Of a DNA stretch of 59,503 nucleotides, positions 55,279-59,503 are shown in pieces (the first letter of the stretch is position 1; each line of letters starts with the position of its first letter). The translations under genes were made by a program, and so were the position numbers. The notes under the pieces are model-generated. The model saw only the letters and a list, made by a program, of their open reading frames with translations, made no database searches and was not told the origin of the DNA. The stretch is from a bacterium (lineage in GTDB: Bacteria; Planctomycetota; B15-G4). The stretch spans positions 1 through 59,503 of the forward strand of contig JAUIEF010000012.1 in NCBI GenBank assembly GCA_030428785.1, written 5' to 3'.

Positions 55279-55904
55279 CGGCGTTCCTCCTCGAGGACGT
55301 CCCACATGAGTCGGGGGTCGAAGGACTCGGCGGCGAACATCGTGAGCACGACGACCGCGCAGAACGCCACCGCGCCCGGGCCCGCGTGGATGGTGGCCAG
55401 CGCCTGGAGCTGGACCATCGCCACGAGCAGGGCGATCACGAAGATGTCGAGCATCGACCAGCGGCCGATGCCCTCGACGAGCCGGTAGATCACCGTGCGG
55501 TCGCGCGGCTTCCACCGCGAGCGTCGCTGCACGGTGAACGCCAACCAGCTCATCACGACGAGCTTGAGCATCGGCACCGCGATGCTCGCGAAGAAGAGCA
55601 GCAGCGCCACGGGCGCGTCGCCGTGCTGGAAGAGCAGGATGACGCCGCTCATGATCGTGTCCGGCTCGCCGGCGCCCAGGTACGTGATCGTCGACACGGG
55701 CAGCACGTTGGCCGGGATGTACATGAGGTAGGCCGCGACGAGCAGCGCCCACGTGCGCGTGATCGAGTGCTGCTTGCGCATGTGCACCTCGGAGTCGCAG
55801 CGCGGGCAGTGCAGCGTCGCGTCGTGGTCGTGCGCGTCCGGCATGCGGACCGTGAGGCCGCAGTCGTGGCAGCGGGCGAGGCCCAGCTCGCGTCCGGTCG
55901 TCAT
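55275..55904 (-). CDS. pqiA: PqiA-type membrane protein, second half
   Basis: A 209-residue membrane protein with an N-terminal zinc-ribbon-like CxxC pair (CHDCG and CPRCD, residues 12-36) and four transmembrane helices. YLMYIPANVLPVSTITYLG and WSMLDIFVIALLVAMVQL are hallmarks of PqiA/paraquat-inducible protein A. Standard PqiA is a single chain of about 420 residues made of two such units; here each unit is a separate gene. It overlaps both neighbours by 4 bases. Confidence 0.9.
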   Translation of the reverse strand: MTTGRELGLARCHDCGLTVRMPDAHDHDATLHCPRCDSEVHMRKQHSITRTWALLVAAYLMYIPANVLPVSTITYLGAGEPDTIMSGVILLFQHGDAPVALLLFFASIAVPMLKLVVMSWLAFTVQRRSRWKPRDRTVIYRLVEGIGRWSMLDIFVIALLVAMVQLQALATIHAGPGAVAFCAVVVLTMFAAESFDPRLMWDVLEEERR

Positions 55905-56533
55905 GCCGCGTCCCGCCCGTCGAGGTAGTCCCAGAACGTGGGCGGGTCGTAGACCGCGACGGCCGCCGTCGACGTGACGATGAGCACGAGGAACGCGAAG
56001 AGCGCGGGGCCGAACACGATGTCCGCCATCTGCGAGAGCTTGATGGCCGACACGATGACGCCCAGCAGGAAGACCTCCATCATGCTCCAGGCCTTGAGGC
56101 GCCCGATGACCTTGCCGACCGAGCGCATCCACGGGTGCCGGTGCCCGACGAGCATGGGCCCCGAGGCCATGAGCAGCCCCACGAGCATGACGAGCGGCGC
56201 GACGACGCTCGTGAACGCGACCATGCATGAGAGCTCGGGGTAGCCGTCCTTCCAGAGCTGCGTGACGCCGGTCGTGATGCGCGCGACCTGGACGCGCCCC
56301 GCGATCTTGAACTCCATGAACGGGAACACGTTGGCGACGATCAGCAGCACGAGGCTCGCGAGCGCGAAGGAGAAGGTCCGCGCCGCCACCTCGTGGACGC
56401 CGCGCGCGAGCAGGCTGCCGCAGCGGGTGCACACCGCCTTCTCGCCGCGCTCGAGCTCCACGTGCGCGTGCACGAGGTCGCAGTCGTGGCACAGCAGGTC
56501 GCGCGTCGGTCCTGTCTCCGCTTCGGCACCCAT
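55901..56533 (-). CDS. pqiA: PqiA-type membrane protein, first half
   Basis: A 210-residue membrane protein with CHDCD and CTRCG (residues 15-38) and four transmembrane helices, with VLLIVANVFPFMEFKIAGR and WSMMEVFLLGVIVSAIKLSQM as in PqiA. It is the first gene of the pqi operon and a distant paralogue of the next gene. A TATCAT element on the minus strand (56550-56545) lies 11 bases before the ATG, again giving a very short leader. Confidence 0.9.
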   Translation of the reverse strand: MGAEAETGPTRDLLCHDCDLVHAHVELERGEKAVCTRCGSLLARGVHEVAARTFSFALASLVLLIVANVFPFMEFKIAGRVQVARITTGVTQLWKDGYPELSCMVAFTSVVAPLVMLVGLLMASGPMLVGHRHPWMRSVGKVIGRLKAWSMMEVFLLGVIVSAIKLSQMADIVFGPALFAFLVLIVTSTAAVAVYDPPTFWDYLDGRDAA

Positions 56534-56544
56534 GAGGCGAGGCG

Positions 56545-56550
56545 ATGATA
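56545..56550 (-). promoter_or_regulatory. -10 element TATCAT of the pqi operon
   Basis: On the minus strand GGGTATCATCG ends 11 bases before the ATG at 56533. The transcription start would be about 5 bases before the ATG. Confidence 0.5.
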
Positions 56551-56701
56551 CCCGGCCCGCGGCGGGATCGGGTCCGCCGTCGCGCACGCCCCGATCCTGC
56601 GCACCTCGGCGCATTCCCGCGGGGGCGGGTACGGTGTACGCTCCGGCCCGGCGTCCGAGGCCGGGCACGGCCGGACGGCCCTTCCCCACAGGAGACATGC
56701 G

Positions 56702-57304
56702 ATGTCGTCGCGCCTCATGCTGCTGCTCGTCCTGGCCGCCCTGCTGCCGGCCTCCGTCGCCTGTCGCGCGACGGGCCCCGCGCCCGGACACGCCGGCCTC
56801 CCGGTCTTCGCGGAGTCCGGCTGGAACCGCCTCGCCCTCGACGACGACGAGGAGGCGCCCGTCGAGGAGATCGACGAGGTCGAGGAGGCCGACGAGGGCC
56901 ACGGCGTCCTCCACCACGTCCTGCTCTACATCCCGAACCGCATCTTCGACGTGTTCGACGTCGTGCGCGCCCGCGTGCGGCTCGGCCCGGGCATCCAGGT
57001 CGGCGTGCGCGCGACGGACGCGATCGACGTGAACCTCGGGACCTACGCGGCCGTCTGGGTCGGCCTCCACGGCCCGCGCCTCGAGCCGGCCATCCCGTGG
57101 CCCGTCGGGCTCGAGACCTTCACCGGCGCCGAGATCAGCGTCGCGGAGGCGAGCATCGAGGGCGGCGTGCAGTACGGCCCGGTCGAGTTCGGCGCCGGCT
57201 TCCAGGCGCTGCTCGTGGGCGTCGACATCGGCGTCGAGCCGCTCGAGCTGCTCGACCTCGTGACCGGCTTCGTGTTCATCGACCTCGTCGGCGACGACTA
57301 CTGA
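56702..57304 (+). CDS. Small lipoprotein of unknown function
   Basis: A 200-residue protein with a lipobox-like PASVAC (Cys21), an acidic stretch (DDDEEAPVEEIDEVEEADEG) and a C-terminal half with a recurring plan (YIPNRIFDVFDVVRARVRLGPGIQVGVRATDAIDVNLG, then VQYGPVEFGAGFQALLVGVDIGVEPLEL). I recall similar YIPNR...RLGPG proteins from planctomycetes and other GC-rich bacteria, without function. Two -10-like elements (TACGGT 56630, TACGCT 56637) lie 60-70 bases upstream. Confidence 0.8.
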   Translation: MSSRLMLLLVLAALLPASVACRATGPAPGHAGLPVFAESGWNRLALDDDEEAPVEEIDEVEEADEGHGVLHHVLLYIPNRIFDVFDVVRARVRLGPGIQVGVRATDAIDVNLGTYAAVWVGLHGPRLEPAIPWPVGLETFTGAEISVAEASIEGGVQYGPVEFGAGFQALLVGVDIGVEPLELLDLVTGFVFIDLVGDDY

Positions 57305-57335
57305 CCGACGCCCCGCCCGCCGCGGCGGGGAAAGA

Positions 57336-57368
57336 GGGGGCCGCCGGTCCGTGGGACCGACGGCCCCC
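57336..57368 (+). terminator. Strong hairpin downstream of the lipoprotein gene
   Basis: The arms 57336-57350 and 57354-57368 pair over 15 positions with a single mismatch and a 3-base loop (GTG). It starts 32 bases after the stop. There is no T-tract, so it could end transcription with Rho or stabilise the 3' end. Confidence 0.6.
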
Positions 57369-57595
57369 CGAAGGACACCCGCCGGAGGTCGCAGGGGGAG
57401 GAGCGGGGGAGATGCTCCGGCGGGGTCCAGGGCAGACGGGAGAGAGGGGAGCGGGCGACGGGGCGTCGGGGAGACCGAGGAGGGCGGGGAGGCGCCGGGC
57501 AGGCTGTGCGTCGGGGTGTCTCGTCCGTCGGGGCGTTGCGGGCACGTCGCCCGCTCCACCTCTCCACGCGGCGGGGGCCCGCGGGACCCGCAGCG

Positions 57596-57621
57596 AAAAA
57601 CCGCGCCGACCGGCCGCGCGG
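57596..57621 (-). terminator. Leftward terminator-like hairpin inside the sigma-gene promoter region
   Basis: On the minus strand CCGCGC, a 9-base loop, GCGCGG and TTTTT follow each other. It points away from the sigma-factor gene and no minus-strand gene precedes it, so it could stop antisense or leftward transcription. The A5 tract on the plus strand may instead serve the promoter. Confidence 0.4.
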
Positions 57622-57631
57622 CGCCGTGGGC

Positions 57632-57637
57632 TACCAT
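57632..57637 (+). promoter_or_regulatory. -10 element TACCAT of the sigma-factor gene
   Basis: GCTACCATGCGG lies 33 bases before the ATG at 57670 and matches the element before cinA. Confidence 0.45.
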
Positions 57638-57669
57638 GCGGCCCGTTTCCGCCGGGGGATCCGCGCCGC

Positions 57670-58239
57670 ATGCCCGACGCACAGGCCACGCAGCTCGTCC
57701 GCGACGTCGAGTCCGGCGACCCCACCGCCGTCGACCAGCTCCTCCCGCTGGTCTACGACGAGCTCAAGGGGCTCGCGGCCGCCTACATGCGTCGCGAGGG
57801 GATCGGCCACACGCTCCAGCCGACGGCCATCGTGCACGAGGCGTTCCTGAAGCTCGTGGACCAGACGCGGGTGCGCTGGCAGGGCCGCGCGCACTTCATC
57901 GCGGTCGCCGCGCAGGCCATGCGGCGCATCCTCGTGGACCACGCCCGCGCGAAGAAGGCGCAGAAGCGCGGCGGCGAGCGCGTGCGCGTGACGCTCGAGT
58001 CGGACCTCGCGATCTCGGCGGACCGCGAGGAGGACGTGCTCGCGATCCACGAGGCGCTCGAGAAGCTCAAGACGCTCGACGACCGGCAGGCGCGCATCGT
58101 CGAGCTGCGCTTCTTCGGCGGGCTCACCGTGCCCGAGGTCGCGGAGGTGCTCGGCGTCTCCGTGCGCACCGTCGAGAACGACTGGACCATGGTGCGCGCG
58201 TGGCTGCGCCGCGAGCTGGACGCCGGCGAGCCGACATGA
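57670..58239 (+). CDS. ECF-type RNA polymerase sigma factor
   Basis: A 189-residue sigma-70-family factor of the extracytoplasmic-function type common in planctomycetes. Region 2 (about 10-80) has YDELKGLAAAYMRREGIGHTLQPTAIVHEAFLKL and FIAVAAQAMRRILVDHARAKKAQKRGG, typical of this subgroup; region 4 (about 125-185) has RQARIVELRFFGGLTVPEVAEVLGVSVRTVENDW. In this subgroup the sigma gene is usually followed by a Ser/Thr kinase gene; here the next gene (4-base overlap) has the kinase's N-terminal segment but a Cache sensor instead. Confidence 0.95.
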   Translation: MPDAQATQLVRDVESGDPTAVDQLLPLVYDELKGLAAAYMRREGIGHTLQPTAIVHEAFLKLVDQTRVRWQGRAHFIAVAAQAMRRILVDHARAKKAQKRGGERVRVTLESDLAISADREEDVLAIHEALEKLKTLDDRQARIVELRFFGGLTVPEVAEVLGVSVRTVENDWTMVRAWLRRELDAGEPT

Positions 58240-59503
58240 GCGACGCGCGGTACCAGCTCGTCAAGGAGCTCTTCCTCCGCGCGCGGTACCTCGATCGCGA
58301 GGCGCGCGAGGCGTACCTCGACGACGCGTGCCGCGACGACGCCGACCTGCGTCACGAGGTCGAGTCGCTGCTCGCGCACCACGTCGAGAAGACCGTGCTC
58401 AAGGCGGACGCCGACGGGGCGCGGGGGACCGTCCCCCTGCCCGACGACGTCCCGTCGTCGCTGCGCCGCGAGACCGGCGCCACGTCGGGCGGCGCGGGCC
58501 GCCTCGCGCGGCTCGTCGGGGCGGCGCGGCGTCGCAAGGGGCGCCTCGGCGTCGGCGCGCTCGTGCTCGCGTTGCTCCTCGCGTTCGAGGCGTGGACCAT
58601 CGCGCGCGTCCAGGCCTCGCTCGACGAGCTCCTCGCGCACCAGCTCCAGACGGTGAACGACGCGAGCGTCATGGCGCTCCGGCAGTGGGCCGCCGCGGTC
58701 CAGGGCGACGCGCAGTCGTGGGCGGCGCGCCCCGACGTGGCCGAGGCGGCCGCCGCGCTCGCCGAGGCGGGCGACGACGGCGCCGACGCCGAGGCGCTCC
58801 GCGCGTCCGGGCACCTCGAACGGCTCATCACGACGCTCGCCGCCGCGGTACGCCACCCGGAGGACGTCGAGACGCCCGACGGCGAGCGCGCCCTCGAGGA
58901 CCGGCACGCGCACCTCACGCACCGTCGCTTCGACGGCTTCGGGCTCGTGAGCCCCGGCGGCCGCGTGCTCGGCGGGCACGTCCCGGGCAACCCGTCGCAG
59001 GAGGGGCTCGGCGAGCCGGTGTCCGAGCGCGGCCGGGAGCTCCTCGAGCGCGTGCTCGCGGGCGAGACGGTGCTCGTGCCGCCGGAGCTCCCGAACGAGC
59101 GCCGCCGCTTCATCCCCGCGCTCGGCCTGCCGGTCATGGCGGTGTGCACGCCCGTCGCGGCCGCGGCCGGCCGGCCCGCCGCGATGCTCGCGTTCCTCGT
59201 CGAGCCGTCGGAGGAGTACGCCGCGATCCTCGAGGTCGGGCGCATCGGCGAGACGGGCGAGACGTACACCTTCGACGAGCGCGGCCTGCTGCTCTCGGAG
59301 AGCGCGTTCGTGGACCAGCTGCGCGAGATCGGCCTGCTCGGACCCGACGAGACGTCGGCCGTGCTGCGGGTCCACCTGCGCGATCCCGAGGCGGACCTCT
59401 TCGCGGGCGAGACGCCGACGGCCCTCGCGGACCGGCCGCGCACGACCATGGCGGCCGCGGCCATCGACGAGAAGCGCCCCGGCGTCGACGTCTCCGGCTA
59501 CCC
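58236..59503 (+). CDS. Membrane Cache-domain sensor with ECF-partner N-terminus, 3' end outside the window
   Basis: The frame is open for 422 codons to the window end. Residues 5-50 (LVKELFLRARYLDREAREAYLDDAC, HEVESLLAHH) match the helical segment at the N-terminus of planctomycete Ser/Thr kinases encoded beside ECF sigma factors. A transmembrane helix follows (103-121), with no kinase domain before it. From residue 130 on there is an extracytoplasmic region ending in a Cache-like motif set (GRIGETGETYTFDERGLLLSES, AVLRVHLRDPEADLF, AAAIDEKRPGVDVSGY). In relatives this fold is followed by a second helix and a signalling domain, which lies beyond the window. It starts at ATG 58236, overlapping the sigma stop, and may tie an external small-molecule signal to the sigma factor. 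Confidence 0.82.
   Translation, partial: MSDARYQLVKELFLRARYLDREAREAYLDDACRDDADLRHEVESLLAHHVEKTVLKADADGARGTVPLPDDVPSSLRRETGATSGGAGRLARLVGAARRRKGRLGVGALVLALLLAFEAWTIARVQASLDELLAHQLQTVNDASVMALRQWAAAVQGDAQSWAARPDVAEAAAALAEAGDDGADAEALRASGHLERLITTLAAAVRHPEDVETPDGERALEDRHAHLTHRRFDGFGLVSPGGRVLGGHVPGNPSQEGLGEPVSERGRELLERVLAGETVLVPPELPNERRRFIPALGLPVMAVCTPVAAAAGRPAAMLAFLVEPSEEYAAILEVGRIGETGETYTFDERGLLLSESAFVDQLREIGLLGPDETSAVLRVHLRDPEADLFAGETPTALADRPRTTMAAAAIDEKRPGVDVSGY

Larger units (their letters stand above)
57305..57669. other. 365-base structured, G-rich intergenic region
   Basis: No gene is seen. It holds a strong hairpin just after the lipoprotein gene (57336-57368), a stretch of frequent G runs on the plus strand (57396-57500), a leftward terminator-like hairpin with T5 (57621-57596) and a -10-like TACCAT (57632-57637) before the sigma-factor gene. 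Confidence 0.6.

Noticed and set aside
58352..59464. Long open frame on the minus strand at the window end
   Set aside because: The plus strand encodes a consistent sensor protein overlapping the sigma gene; the antisense frame is Arg/Ser-rich and without domain, as expected of a shadow in GC-rich DNA.

Overview
The window is a very GC-rich bacterial chromosome segment (by eye above 70% G+C) with tightly packed genes, many overlapping by the 4-base ATGA/GTGA type, and GTG starts used freely. The gene content points to the Planctomycetota: an ECF sigma factor of the planctomycete type followed by a membrane sensor carrying the N-terminal helical segment usually seen on their Ser/Thr kinases, an FG-GAP/ASPIC-UnbV protein paired with a membrane multiheme cytochrome, a complete moxR-bat operon, and many large secreted or lipoprotein genes of unknown function. 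This assignment is inference from family content; no rRNA or tRNA gene is present to confirm it. I see no insertion sequence, prophage, CRISPR array or plasmid feature.

Layout. 1-1083: end of an alpha/beta hydrolase. 1487-10346: an eight-gene moxR-DUF58-membrane protein-batA-batB-batC-batD-batE operon. 10496-11983: secreted hydrolase. 12073-15124: BlaI-type repressor, M56 membrane protease and an HExxH metallopeptidase, with a perfect palindrome touching the first start codon. 15187-16512: DUF427 protein, then a divergent glutaredoxin-like/HxlR pair. 16629-18998: secreted protein and ankyrin protein. 19065-21246: rho and coaE (leftward). 21446-24297: membrane coiled-coil protein with a BRCT-like C-terminus, comB, tatC. 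24453-25547: ychF. 25822-28165: secreted protein and a duplicated aspartic-protease-like PDZ protein. 28211-32984: FG-GAP/ASPIC/TPR protein and multiheme cytochrome, behind a palindromic operator. 33116-38197: second secreted hydrolase, cinA, secreted FG-GAP protein. 38270-44480: TPR lipoprotein and a four-gene MacB-like ABC exporter ending in a clear intrinsic terminator. 44552-50876: collagen-like protein and a 1261-residue lipoprotein. 51268-52773: secreted CBM-like protein. 52895-56533: pqi operon (two half-PqiA proteins, PqiB, PqiC). 56702-59503: small lipoprotein, ECF sigma factor and a Cache-domain sensor cut by the window end.

The most interesting signal is a C-terminal domain of about 120 residues, without a family name I know, shared by four otherwise different secreted proteins (ending at 11983, 25822, 33116 and 38197). 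Other points are the BlaI/M56/metallopeptidase unit, the operator-controlled cytochrome pair, the kinase-less ECF-linked Cache sensor, the BRCT-like membrane protein, the collagen-like protein, and a recurring TAnnnT -10 element, in some cases so close to the start codon that the mRNA would be leaderless.
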